A stretch of DNA of 64,000 nucleotides from Myxococcaceae bacterium JPH2. Its GTDB lineage: Bacteria > Myxococcota > Myxococcia > Myxococcales > Myxococcaceae. The stretch is from contig JAEMGR010000043.1 in the NCBI GenBank assembly GCA_016458225.1, forward strand, positions 1 to 64,000, given 5' to 3'. The translations under genes and the position numbers were made by a program. Position 1 is the stretch's first letter, and every line of letters begins with the position of its first letter. The notes beneath the pieces are model-generated. The model did no database searches. It had not been told where the DNA came from and worked only from the letters and a program-made list of their open reading frames with translations. This document shows, one piece after another, positions 26,431 to 34,758 of the stretch.

Positions 26431-27403
26431 GCCGCACCCGCGTCAGCGACTGCCCACCTCCGAGCGCGAGACCATGATGCACGCACTCGCCCGGGGCCTC
26501 CAACCGCAGCACCGCGGCCACCAGGCGAAGCAGCCCCGCCGAGGGGTGGAAGCCCAGATGCGGCGTGTCCACCCATCGTGACCCGACAGGCACCCCGTCC
26601 CCCAGCGCTGAATCTTCCGCGTCGTGGACCTCGCCATTCGGCGCGGACAGCGAGACGGAGGCGCCCGCGGACGCTCGCGACAGTCCCTCGCGAAGCAATG
26701 GAGACATGCGCTCGGGGCGCGCGAAGCGCAGCGGCGCAGTGGGATGCGCGGTCAGCACGCACTCTTCGATGGTGAGTGGCCCGGACTCCGCGCCCAGCAG
26801 CAGTGCGGCGGCACCTTCACCGGGCTCCAGTCGGATTCGCGGCGACACGTCGGGAGACTCGGCATGCACGCCGAAGGCGCGGTAGGCGTTGTCCAGCGCG
26901 GGGATGCGCTCGTCGGCGGCGACCACGAGCGCATGCCGTGCACGCTTCGTCGCGAGCAAGTCGAGCGCCACCTTCACGGCCGTCTCACCCGACACCTCGC
27001 GCGCGGACACCGTGAGCGACGGGCCACGCAGTCCCAGCGCGATGGACAGTTGCCCTGCGGGCGAGTGGTGCACGGACTGATGAAACGCGGTGGGGCTGCC
27101 GAACTCGGCGCCTCGGGTGGCCATGCCCTCCAGGAAGTCCACCGTCGCCGTCAGTCCGCCGTAGCCAGTGCCGAAGACGAGCGCGAGCGAGTCCCGGTCC
27201 ACCCCCTGAGGCAACGCCTGCCGCGCCACCGCGAGCGCCATCCGCTCCAGCCGAGGAAGCCGCCGAGTCTTCGCATCGCCGCCATCCGGAATGGACTCCA
27301 CGCGAGCGGGCGCACCAGGAGGCGACGACAGCACGCGCAGGAACGAAGCGCAGTCCGTCGCGCCCGGAGCCACGACCCCCACGCCCAGAATGGCAGCGCT
27401 CAT
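26417..27403 (-). CDS. Ketosynthase-like protein lacking the active-site Cys (chain-length-factor-like)
   Basis: A 328-residue thiolase-fold protein with the KS N-terminal pattern (AAILGVGVVAPGAT) and GEGAAALLLGAE. Where active ketosynthases have TACSS, this protein reads TVSAREVSGETA, so the nucleophilic cysteine is missing, and the two histidine motifs are not recognisable. It resembles the chain-length factor (ApeC-type) of aryl-polyene type II synthases, which pairs with an active KS. The upstream gene on the same strand is an active KS and overlaps it by ATGA, so the two are the likely heterodimer. Confidence 0.8.
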   Translation of the reverse strand: MSAAILGVGVVAPGATDCASFLRVLSSPPGAPARVESIPDGGDAKTRRLPRLERMALAVARQALPQGVDRDSLALVFGTGYGGLTATVDFLEGMATRGAEFGSPTAFHQSVHHSPAGQLSIALGLRGPSLTVSAREVSGETAVKVALDLLATKRARHALVVAADERIPALDNAYRAFGVHAESPDVSPRIRLEPGEGAAALLLGAESGPLTIEECVLTAHPTAPLRFARPERMSPLLREGLSRASAGASVSLSAPNGEVHDAEDSALGDGVPVGSRWVDTPHLGFHPSAGLLRLVAAVLRLEAPGECVHHGLALGGGQSLTRVRRVAG

Positions 27404-28566
27404 GACTCGGACCTCGTGAGCACCAAGGCGGCGTTGTTGCCGCCGAAGCCGAACGAGTTGGAGAGCGCCACGCGCAGCGGCGCATCGACTCCACCGCGCG
27501 GCACATGGCGCACGCGCAACTCGGGGTCCGGCTCCACGAGCCCCACCGTCTCCGGCGCGTGACCTGACTGCATCGCCAACAGGCAGAACACCGCTTCGAT
27601 GGCTCCAGCCGCGCCGAGCGTGTGCCCGGTGGTGCCCTTCGTCGAACTCGTCAGCGGGCCCTCTCCGGCGAACACCGCGTTGAGCGCGAGTGCCTCGGCT
27701 TTGTCATTCGCGGGCGTGGCCGTCCCGTGCGCGTTGACGTAGTCCACCTGTGCAGCGGACAGCCCCGCGTCCGCGAGCGCGGCCTGCATGGCGGCGATGG
27801 CACCTCGACCCTCGGGATGCGGCGCGGTGATGTGCCACGCGTCCGCGGAACACCCCCACCCCGCCACGTATCCGAGGATGGGCGCCCCACGCGCTCGCGC
27901 GCGCGACTCGTGCTCCAGGAAGAGGAAGGCCGCGCCCTCGCCCAGCGACAGCCCCTGGCGATTGCGCCCGAAGGGACGGCACGCATCACTCGCCAGCAAC
28001 TTGAGGGAGTGGAAGCCCGCGTACGTCAGCCTGCACAGTGAGTCCACCCCACCCACCAGCGCCCAGGGCGCGCCCTGCTCCACCCGCGACGCGCCGTAGC
28101 CCACTGCGTTCGCACTCGAGGAACACGCCGTGGAGAAGGTGTGGCGCTCGGCGCTCACATCGAGCTTCGACGCGAGCAGGTCCGCCACCGTCCCCGCCGC
28201 GTGGTGCCGCAGCAGCTCGCGATCCGCCGCGCCCTCCTGCCCGCGATGCGTGAGGTAGTGCTGCTCGGACTCCAGGATGCCCCCCGTGGTGGTGCCCAGG
28301 GCCAGGACGCCCGAGCCCGAGAAATCGGCTCCCGCGAGCGCTTGCCTCGCGGCGATCATCGCGAGGTCGATGCTACGTGGCCCTCGCTCCCGTTCGAGCG
28401 CGGCGCCCTCCACCTCGCCCACCGGCAGCGCCGGCAGGCCCGCGAGGCTGAACAGTCCGAGGGGCCGCAGACCCGAGCGGCCCGCGCGCAGCGCCTCCTG
28501 GTGGACCCGGGCTCCCGAGCCCAGCGCCGAGACGATGCCCACCCCGGTGATGGCCACCCCGCGCAT
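27400..28566 (-). CDS. Beta-ketoacyl synthase (FabF-like, active)
   Basis: A 388-residue type II ketosynthase for decarboxylative extension of the polyene on ACP. The active-site Cys lies in FSTACSSSANAVG, the first His in VNAHGTATPANDK and the second in KGTTGHTLGAAG; the GFGGNN C-terminal glycine loop is intact. It is translated with the Cys-less KS-like partner (ATGA overlap) and follows the ACP by 4 bases. In aryl-polyene systems such a KS/CLF pair carries out chain elongation. Confidence 0.93.
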   Translation of the reverse strand: MRGVAITGVGIVSALGSGARVHQEALRAGRSGLRPLGLFSLAGLPALPVGEVEGAALERERGPRSIDLAMIAARQALAGADFSGSGVLALGTTTGGILESEQHYLTHRGQEGAADRELLRHHAAGTVADLLASKLDVSAERHTFSTACSSSANAVGYGASRVEQGAPWALVGGVDSLCRLTYAGFHSLKLLASDACRPFGRNRQGLSLGEGAAFLFLEHESRARARGAPILGYVAGWGCSADAWHITAPHPEGRGAIAAMQAALADAGLSAAQVDYVNAHGTATPANDKAEALALNAVFAGEGPLTSSTKGTTGHTLGAAGAIEAVFCLLAMQSGHAPETVGLVEPDPELRVRHVPRGGVDAPLRVALSNSFGFGGNNAALVLTRSES

Positions 28567-28570
28567 GGTG

Positions 28571-28843
28571 TCAGCGTCTCGCGGACGTCACGAACGCGGC
28601 GAGCGTCGCGACCGACTCGAAGTGCTGCCGCGCCGAGCCGTCGTTCTCGAAGCGGACCTTGAACGTGTACTCGATGGCGGACAGCAGCTCGAGCGCGCTG
28701 AGCGAGTCGAGCCCCAGCGTGCTCTCGGGCGAGAAGAGGTGCTCCTCGTCGCCGATCTGCTCGGGCTTCACGCCCTCGATGCGGAGCGTGGTGACGATGA
28801 GTTCCTTGAGCTGCTGTCGGAGTTGGGGCTGGGAGTCCTGCAT
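28571..28843 (-). CDS. Acyl carrier protein of the pigment cluster (ACP 1)
   Basis: A 90-residue ACP. The phosphopantetheine serine is in LGLDSLSALELL; a typical ACP helix I (LRQQLKELIVTTLRIEGVK) precedes it. It carries starter and intermediates as thioesters. It lies between the FabG-like reductase (42 bases) and the KS (4 bases) in the leftward operon. A second ACP lies at the far end of the cluster; aryl-polyene clusters commonly have two. Confidence 0.93.
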   Translation of the reverse strand: MQDSQPQLRQQLKELIVTTLRIEGVKPEQIGDEEHLFSPESTLGLDSLSALELLSAIEYTFKVRFENDGSARQHFESVATLAAFVTSARR

Positions 28844-28885
28844 CGGCTCTTTCTCTGGAAGGGGCGCGGCGACGGGCGCGCGCGA

Positions 28886-29626
28886 CTAGCTCAGTCCACC
28901 GTCGATGGAGAAGCACTGCCCGGTGATGTAGCTGGCCTCGTCCGCGCACAGCATTCGGACCATGCCCGCCACCTCCTCGGGAGTCCCCATCCGCTGCAAC
29001 GGCGTGCGGCGCACCAGCTTCTCCACCTGCTCCGGGGAGAGGTGGGCCGTCATCTCGGTCTTCACGAGGCCCGGCGACACGGCATTGACGGTGATGCTCA
29101 TGCGCGCGACCTCGCGCGCCAGCGTCCGCGTCAACCCCAGCACACCGGCCTTGGCCGCGGCGTAGGCGGCCTGTCCCTCGTTGCCGAGCAGCGCGGCGGG
29201 GGACGCGAAGTTCACGATGCGCCCGAAGCGCCGTCGCGCCATGGGCTTCACGGCCTGCTGGCACATGAGGAAGGTGGAGCGCAGGTTCGCGGACAGCACC
29301 GCGTCGAAGTCCGCCACGCTCAGGAACGCGAGCGGCGCGTCGCGAGACATGCCCGCCGCGTTGACCAGACAGTCCGGCTCGCAGTCGCCGTCCGCCAGCC
29401 GCGTGAAGAGCGCGGACACCTCGGCGGGCGCGGACACATCCACCTTCTCGAACGAGACGGGCAGCGAGGCCTCGGCGAACAGCTGCGCGCACGCATCGCG
29501 GCCCGCATCGTCGCCTTTGTAGACACACGTGACGCGCCACCCCTCGCGTGCGAGCCGCAGCGCTACGGCGCGGCCAATGCCCTTGGTGCCACCAGTGACG
29601 AGCGCGTTGCGAGAAGGGACCGACAT
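28886..29626 (-). CDS. 3-oxoacyl-ACP reductase (FabG-like SDR 1)
   Basis: A 246-residue short-chain dehydrogenase reducing the beta-keto group with NADPH. The cofactor loop is TGGTKGIGRAVA, the NAG-like motif is VNAAGMSRD, the catalytic Ser is in VNFASPAA, and Tyr/Lys are in QAAYAAAKAG. The C-terminal SYITGQCFSIDGGLS is typical of FabG. It is one of two FabG paralogues; both are expected to act in the extension cycle that makes the conjugated polyene. Confidence 0.92.
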   Translation of the reverse strand: MSVPSRNALVTGGTKGIGRAVALRLAREGWRVTCVYKGDDAGRDACAQLFAEASLPVSFEKVDVSAPAEVSALFTRLADGDCEPDCLVNAAGMSRDAPLAFLSVADFDAVLSANLRSTFLMCQQAVKPMARRRFGRIVNFASPAALLGNEGQAAYAAAKAGVLGLTRTLAREVARMSITVNAVSPGLVKTEMTAHLSPEQVEKLVRRTPLQRMGTPEEVAGMVRMLCADEASYITGQCFSIDGGLS

Positions 29627-29686
29627 GAGTCTGGTGGGAGAGGCGAGGGTTGAGACGGAATCCTTACCACCCCGCTTCGAGGTTTG

Positions 29687-30502
29687 TCATGGCCCCCTGG
29701 GGAGCGACGGGACGACCTGGAGTCTGGCCCAGGTGCCCTCGGGGGAGGAGCCGACCACCGCCTGGGCCCCTCCCTGCTCGCGCGCCCGAACCACGGCCCG
29801 AGCCATGTCCAGCAGGGAGTCCGTACCGGTCGACTCCGCCTCGCCAAAGCCCAGGGCCCATCCCTCGACCCGAGGCCAAGGTGAGCCCACGTCCACGGCC
29901 TCCAGCAGGAACAGCGCGACCGATTCATGGCCCGAGCCCAGCCCTGCCCCCCGCTCGCCCACGCGAGCCAGCTCAACCCCGCCGCACAGACACGCACGCG
30001 CGCGACCCGAAGCAATGCGCGCGGCCGCCCGAGCCACCGCCGACAAGCCGCTCGTCGTGCCCGCCGTCACGGTCGTCAGCGCGCCGCGAAGCCCGAGCGC
30101 CAGAGCGACCTCCGCGGGGCCCGCCGTGGGCAGCGTGTAGACGAACGTCGACGGTGAACCGAACGCGACCCCGCGCTGACTCAGCCCCTCGACGAACTCC
30201 AGGTCCGCCGAGGCGCTCCCCGCCACAGTGCCCAACGACAACTCCACCGCATCCCGAGGGACGAGCGGCATCGCCGGAGGAGCCAGTCGCTCGCGCTCGA
30301 CCAGGAGCCGATGCGCCAATCGCACAAGTGAAACCGCATGGGGATGCGGGCGCCGCGCACGCGGATGTACCTGCGCCAACACCGGTCCATCGGGCCACGC
30401 GGCCAGAGGTGAGTTCGGGGCTCCGGCCTCAGGAGTCGTGTCGATGAACACGCCCGCGGGAGTCCACACCGCGAAGGCGCTGACAGCCACGGGGATGCTC
30501 AC
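29687..30502 (-). CDS. Second ketosynthase-like protein lacking the active-site Cys
   Basis: A 271-residue protein with the KS N-terminal strand (VAVSAFAVWTPAGV) and ALGLRGALTTVTAGTTSG where the nucleophile loop should be; Cys is replaced and the histidine motifs are absent. It is shorter than an active KS by about 120 residues, similar to ApeC-type chain-length factors (about 240 residues). The GTG start overlaps the stop of the small upstream ORF. It is probably the partner of the active KS at 30717-31895, repeating the KS plus CLF-like arrangement found at 26417-28566. Confidence 0.75.
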   Translation of the reverse strand: MSIPVAVSAFAVWTPAGVFIDTTPEAGAPNSPLAAWPDGPVLAQVHPRARRPHPHAVSLVRLAHRLLVERERLAPPAMPLVPRDAVELSLGTVAGSASADLEFVEGLSQRGVAFGSPSTFVYTLPTAGPAEVALALGLRGALTTVTAGTTSGLSAVARAAARIASGRARACLCGGVELARVGERGAGLGSGHESVALFLLEAVDVGSPWPRVEGWALGFGEAESTGTDSLLDMARAVVRAREQGGAQAVVGSSPEGTWARLQVVPSLPRGP

Positions 30503-30720
30503 GGCGCCACCTCCGCACGGTGCGCCATGCCCGGCAGAGCCCCCGCCGCGAAGCCATCGCCAGCTTCAGAACCACTCACGACGCAACTCCCCGTCGGCCC
30601 TCGCCAGCTGCCAGCGCCCAGGCCGAGAAGCCACTCGGCTCCGCTGCGACACGCCCCTCGGTCCTCGACTCCCAGCAGCCCCCGCGCCGCGAAGGCACTG
30701 GCACCCGCTGCGACCCTCAT
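30499..30720 (-). CDS. Small coupled ORF (73 aa) between KS and KS-like genes
   Basis: An ATG overlaps the stop of the upstream KS (ATGA) and the TGA overlaps the start of the downstream KS-like gene (GTGA), so the 74 codons sit exactly between two coupled genes. The product is rich in Ala and Gly (MRVAAGASAFAARGLLGVED at the start, with two Cys) and matches no family I know. Its first 20 residues faintly resemble a KS N-terminal strand, so it could be a remnant of a decayed KS-like gene. The precise double overlap argues that it is translated. Confidence 0.5.
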   Translation of the reverse strand: MRVAAGASAFAARGLLGVEDRGACRSGAEWLLGLGAGSWRGPTGSCVVSGSEAGDGFAAGALPGMAHRAEVAP

Positions 30721-31895
30721 GGCGCCACCGCGCTTCTGCGCAACACCACCGCCGCGTTGATGCCTCCAAAGCCCGCGTTCGCGACTAGGGCCACCGAGCC
30801 ACCGCCGTCTCTCGCGCGGCCCTCGACCGCGGGTACTCGCGCCGCGGGGTCCACACGCGTCAGGTTCGCGATGGGTGGCAGCACGCCCCGCTGGAGCGTC
30901 AGCGCGCACACCGCGACATCCAACACACCCGCCGCGCCGAGCGTGTGCCCGATGGATCCCTTGATGCCGCAGACCGGCACCTCGCGGCCGCCGAACAACA
31001 CCGCGTGCGCCGCCGCCTCCATCCGGTCGTTGTGCAGCGTCGCGGTGCCGTGCGCGTGGTATCGCCCCACCTCCTCCACGCCCAGCCCCGCCCTTCCGAG
31101 CGCACGCCGGCACGCGACCGAGAGCCCCGTGCCCGAGGGGTCCGGCGCCGTCTGATCAAACCCATCCGTGCTACCGCCGAAGCCTTCGAGCACGGCGATG
31201 ACCTCACGCCCCGCCGCCCGCGCGTGCGCCACGGACTCCAACACCAGAACGCCCGCGCCCTCGCCCAACGACAGCCCCGAGCGCGCCGCATCGAAGGGCA
31301 TCGCGGGACTGGCGGACAGGGCCTTCAGCGCGTGGAAGCCGCGATACACGAAGGCATGGAGCGCCTCGGTGCCACCCACGATGACCTCGTCACAGGTCCC
31401 CTCGTCGATGAGCGCCAGGGCTTCGCCCAGGGCCGCCGCGCTGGAGGCACACGCGGCGCTCACCGTCAGCACGGGGCCGCGCGCGCCCGTCACGCCCGCG
31501 AGCATCCGCGCCGGCACACCCAGCACATCCTCGGGTGGCGTCGCGCCTTGCGCCCACGCCCGCGTCGCCAACTCCAACGCGCCCTTCGTCGTCCCCACCA
31601 CCACGCCCCGCCGCGCATCCGGCGTCAGCGCGCGGCCCGCGAGCGCCTCGGCGGCGGCGGCCAACACGAGACGCGAGGCCCGATCCTCGGGCACCACGTC
31701 CCCCAGGCTTCGCGCCACCGTGAGCAGCTCCGCATCGGGTGGAGCCTCGGCCGCGAGCGAGCTGCACAGCCCCTCGGCGGAGAAGCGGGTCAACGGCCGG
31801 ATGGCACTGTGGCCTTCGAGCACCGCGGCCAGGAGCCGCGCGCGACCCAGGCCATGTCCAGTGACAGCGCCAATCGAGGTGATTGCAGCGGGCAT
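30717..31895 (-). CDS. Beta-ketoacyl synthase (active, second)
   Basis: A 392-residue ketosynthase with active Cys in VSAACASSAAALG, first His in RYHAHGTATLHND and second His in KGSIGHTLGAAG; the end has GFGGINAA. It is the second gene of the leftward operon, 30 bases after the PlsC-type gene and overlapping the small ORF by ATGA. The HAHGT spelling in place of NAHGT is a small variation seen in some KS branches. It probably works with the Cys-less KS-like protein two genes downstream. Confidence 0.92.
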   Translation of the reverse strand: MPAAITSIGAVTGHGLGRARLLAAVLEGHSAIRPLTRFSAEGLCSSLAAEAPPDAELLTVARSLGDVVPEDRASRLVLAAAAEALAGRALTPDARRGVVVGTTKGALELATRAWAQGATPPEDVLGVPARMLAGVTGARGPVLTVSAACASSAAALGEALALIDEGTCDEVIVGGTEALHAFVYRGFHALKALSASPAMPFDAARSGLSLGEGAGVLVLESVAHARAAGREVIAVLEGFGGSTDGFDQTAPDPSGTGLSVACRRALGRAGLGVEEVGRYHAHGTATLHNDRMEAAAHAVLFGGREVPVCGIKGSIGHTLGAAGVLDVAVCALTLQRGVLPPIANLTRVDPAARVPAVEGRARDGGGSVALVANAGFGGINAAVVLRRSAVAP

Positions 31896-31925
31896 GCGCG
31901 TGGGAGGTGTATCACCGCCTCGGCC

Positions 31926-32750
31926 TCAGGTGCGCTCGCCGTGCGTCGCCATCGACTGGACGATGAGCGAACGCACCCGGCTCGCCACGGCCTTGGGCTC
32001 CCCCTCCACGGGGACGGGGGGAAGAATCTGCACCCGGATGTGGCCCTTGAAGCCAAAGAGGAAGCGCCCCTTGGCCACCACGCCGTGGCTGCCGGAGATG
32101 GATACGGGCAGCACCGGCACGCCCGCGCGCGCCGCCAGCACGAAGGGCCCTTGCCCGAAGCGCAGCACCTCTCCGTCGTACGAGCGCGTCCCCTCGGGGA
32201 AGACGAGGATGCTCACCCCGCGCCGCAGCCACGCCTGGCAACGCGAGAGCACCCGCTCCGCGCCCCCCGCCTCACCCCGTCCGGACGGCACGTGCCCGGA
32301 CAGCCGGAGCTGGAGCCCCACCGGCGGCAGCCAGAACACGGACGCCTTGGCGATTGTCTTCACCGGCGACACCAGGGCCAGCATCAGCGGGATGTCCGCC
32401 ACGGATTGATGGTTGGGACAGATGACGAACGGACCCGCACCCGCCACGCGCAGGTGCTCCAGCCCCACCACCTCGATGCCAATGCCGGGCATGACCCACA
32501 GCACGCCCTTGCCCCAGAGCTGGTTGAGCCGCTCCATCATCCGTCGCTGCGGATCCACCCACGGATTGAAGGGGATGCTGAGCACCAGACCGACCAGCGA
32601 CAACACCAGCCCGGAGAGCGCCACCCACGACCAGAGCAGGAACGACAACACGCCGCGCAGGAGCGGCTGCTCGGTGATGTGCGGGGCCGCGCGCGGGCTC
32701 GGGCGCGGCGGTGGGATGGAATCCTCGCGTGATATGTTGTCGGCCCTCAT
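31926..32750 (-). CDS. PlsC-type 1-acyl-glycerol-3-phosphate acyltransferase family protein
   Basis: A 274-residue membrane acyltransferase. One long N-terminal hydrophobic segment (GVLSFLLWSWVALSGLVLSLVG) is followed by the four PlsC boxes: NHQSVADIP (the usual NHxSxxD), a GHVPSGRGEA region, VFPEGTRS and PVLPVSISGS. It probably transfers the polyene acyl chain to a glycerolipid or sugar. The ATG at 32750 is the first codon of the leftward operon and shares bases with the divergent LolA-like start. Confidence 0.9.
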   Translation of the reverse strand: MRADNISREDSIPPPRPSPRAAPHITEQPLLRGVLSFLLWSWVALSGLVLSLVGLVLSIPFNPWVDPQRRMMERLNQLWGKGVLWVMPGIGIEVVGLEHLRVAGAGPFVICPNHQSVADIPLMLALVSPVKTIAKASVFWLPPVGLQLRLSGHVPSGRGEAGGAERVLSRCQAWLRRGVSILVFPEGTRSYDGEVLRFGQGPFVLAARAGVPVLPVSISGSHGVVAKGRFLFGFKGHIRVQILPPVPVEGEPKAVASRVRSLIVQSMATHGERT

Positions 32751-33351
32751 GCCTGTCCTCATCCCGTTCCTCGCCGCCTGGATGCTCCAGGCAACGCCCG
32801 CCTCATCCGCGGAGCCCGCCCCGCGTGAACTGACAGCGCTGCGTGACTCGCTGGCCCGAACGCAGAAGCTCTCCGCTCGATTCAAGCAGACACGCCACTG
32901 GGCGGCGCTGCAGGACGCGCTCGTAACCCAGGGCACCATCCAATACCAGAAGGGCGGACGGTTGGTATGGCACACCGAAGCCCCCTCGAAGAGTGAGCTC
33001 ATCCTCGAAGGCAGCACGGCCACCCTGCGCTACCCCGCCCTGGGGACCACCCAAGCCATCGACTTCTCGGCCGAGCCCGCCATGGGCCGCGTCTTCGAGA
33101 GCATCAAGGCCGTGGTGGAGGCGGACCTGGAGCGCCTGCGGCCCCTGTTCGAGCTGGCAGTCGAGCGCAAGGCCCCCCTGAGCCTCGCCCTCAAGCCGCG
33201 CGCCTCGGAGCTGGCCAGCGTCGTGGAGCGCATCCACCTGGAGTTCGACGCCGACTTCCGCCTCACCCGCGTCGTCCTCGAAGAGCCCGGCGGCGACCAC
33301 ACGGAGATCGCCTTCTCCGCCCACGTCATCCAGCCGGTGGCCAAGCCGTGA
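32749..33351 (+). CDS. LolA-like periplasmic lipoprotein/lipid carrier
   Basis: A 200-residue exported protein: a signal peptide (VLIPFLAAWMLQATPASSA) then a LolA-fold sequence (LARTQKLSARFKQTRHW, GTIQYQKGGRLVWHTEAP, with an amphipathic strand series to the end). LolA-like proteins are regular members of aryl-polyene clusters and are thought to carry the lipid-like pigment across the periplasm to the outer membrane. The ATG at 32749 overlaps the divergent PlsC start; an in-frame ATG at 32734 would overlap it even more. The stop overlaps the next lipoprotein gene by GTGA. Confidence 0.85.
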   Translation: MPVLIPFLAAWMLQATPASSAEPAPRELTALRDSLARTQKLSARFKQTRHWAALQDALVTQGTIQYQKGGRLVWHTEAPSKSELILEGSTATLRYPALGTTQAIDFSAEPAMGRVFESIKAVVEADLERLRPLFELAVERKAPLSLALKPRASELASVVERIHLEFDADFRLTRVVLEEPGGDHTEIAFSAHVIQPVAKP

Positions 33352-34061
33352 AGCTCCGACTCGCGACCTGGGCCCTCGTGCTCACCACCTGGGTCGGCTG
33401 CGCGCACCCGGCCGCCGTCGTCCCTCCGCCCGAGAAGCTCCCGCCGCTCGAGTCCGTCGACGCGGCGAGCGCGGCGCTCACCGCCCTGCACGAGCACGAG
33501 CCCGCGACCTTCAAGATGGTCCACCAGGTGGTGGCGCGCCACGACGGCAAGTCCTACGTGATGACGGGCTACCTGCTCGGCCGCGAGGACGGCGCCTTCC
33601 GCGTGTCCGCCGCCGCGGACATGGGCCCGCGCCTCTTCGACGTGGCCTGGGTGGGCGGACAGTGGGAGGCGAAGGTGCACCTGCGCCAGCTCGCCGAGCG
33701 CCTCGACCCGCGCCACATGGGCCGGGCCGTGCAGCGCATCTACTTCACCACCGCGTCCGGCCCGCTGTCGCTGGAGGAGGGCCAGTGGGTGTCTCGCGCC
33801 AACGTCCAGGGCGACGACGACATCGACGCGGTGGAGGTCTTCCGCGACGGCCACACGCTGGCGCTCACCCACAAGCGCTTCTTCCTCCGAGGCGCCCCGG
33901 TGCTCGACATCGACTACACCCAGCTCGAGGCCGTGGCGGGCCACTGGCTTGCCCGCCACGTGAAGCTGAAAGACCAGCGGGGCTTCGAGCTGGAGCTGAA
34001 CGTCACCCACTACGAGCCCGGCTTCGCGGTGCCCGAGGAGCGGCTGCACGTCCAACCGTGA
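33348..34061 (+). CDS. Outer-membrane lipoprotein, DUF3261-like
   Basis: A 237-residue lipoprotein with a short signal and lipobox (LTTWVGC). It follows the LolA-like gene with a GTGA overlap, the position taken by DUF3261 lipoproteins in aryl-polyene clusters, and has a matching beta-rich composition (YVMTGYLLGREDGAFRVSAA, FDVAWVGGQWEAKV). It could receive the pigment at the outer membrane from the LolA-like carrier. The DUF3261 assignment rests on context and general pattern, not on a diagnostic motif. Confidence 0.7.
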   Translation: MKLRLATWALVLTTWVGCAHPAAVVPPPEKLPPLESVDAASAALTALHEHEPATFKMVHQVVARHDGKSYVMTGYLLGREDGAFRVSAAADMGPRLFDVAWVGGQWEAKVHLRQLAERLDPRHMGRAVQRIYFTTASGPLSLEEGQWVSRANVQGDDDIDAVEVFRDGHTLALTHKRFFLRGAPVLDIDYTQLEAVAGHWLARHVKLKDQRGFELELNVTHYEPGFAVPEERLHVQP

Positions 34062-34073
34062 GCCGCTCCCCAG

Positions 34074-34090
34074 CGAAGCGCCAGGCTTCG
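34074..34090. terminator. Short hairpin between convergent lipoprotein genes
   Basis: CGAAGC, loop GCCAG, GCTTCG: a 6-bp stem in the 33 bases between two convergent stops. Moderate GC and no U-run, so weak evidence for termination. Confidence 0.35.
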
Positions 34091-34094
34091 AGGC

Positions 34095-34706
34095 TCAGGG
34101 CTTCGCGGGCGGCGCGCACTTGCCGCAGAGCGCGTCGTTGAACTCCTTGCTGGCGAACAGCTCGGCGGCGGCCCGGTCCATCGACCAGCTGATGGTCTCC
34201 TGGTAGTTCTCCGGGCTGCCCGCGCGGCCGTAGTTGTTCGCGCTGCCGGTAATCTGCCCCGTCCAGCACGGCGCCGAGGCGCCGGCCGGCACGTAGGACA
34301 CGTCCATCGTGGCGCGGCCCCGGTACACCGCGTTGCGAGACACCTGCTCCTCGATGTTGAACTGCGTGACGCGCAGGGCGAGGCTGCCCGGGTTGGCCGT
34401 GGGCTTCACCTGCCGCACGCGCTTGAACGCGCTCTCGAAGGCGCCGCGCACGTAGGCCGTGACGTCCCCCTGGAGCTGGATGGGGTACTTCTGGTCGGGC
34501 TTCTCCTCCTGGAAGCGCTGGCCCACGGAGGACGTATCCGTGCGCACATCCGCGACGGACACGACGAGCGACGGGGCACACTCGCGCAGGGCGGGCGGCA
34601 CCTCGTCCGAGGGGCTGTAGTTGGCGGGGAAGGCGGTGGCGCCCTCGCGCGGACCCGTGCAGGCGGCGAGGGACAAGGCGCTCAGGACAATCAAACGGCG
34701 GGACAT
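34095..34706 (-). CDS. Lipoprotein of unknown function in the pigment cluster
   Basis: A 203-residue lipoprotein (lipobox ALSLAAC) with a single compact domain. A conserved-looking strand pattern (LVVSVADVRTDTSSVG, ALRVTQFNIEEQ) and a C-terminal pair in CGKCAPP occur. I do not recognise a family. It lies 52 bases downstream of an active KS on the same strand and may be the last gene of the second leftward operon. An envelope role linked to pigment placement would fit but is not shown. Confidence 0.65.
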   Translation of the reverse strand: MSRRLIVLSALSLAACTGPREGATAFPANYSPSDEVPPALRECAPSLVVSVADVRTDTSSVGQRFQEEKPDQKYPIQLQGDVTAYVRGAFESAFKRVRQVKPTANPGSLALRVTQFNIEEQVSRNAVYRGRATMDVSYVPAGASAPCWTGQITGSANNYGRAGSPENYQETISWSMDRAAAELFASKEFNDALCGKCAPPAKP

Positions 34707-34758
34707 CAGGACCTCCGCAGTCGAGTCAGGACGCGACCCGGACCCACGAATGCCCCGC

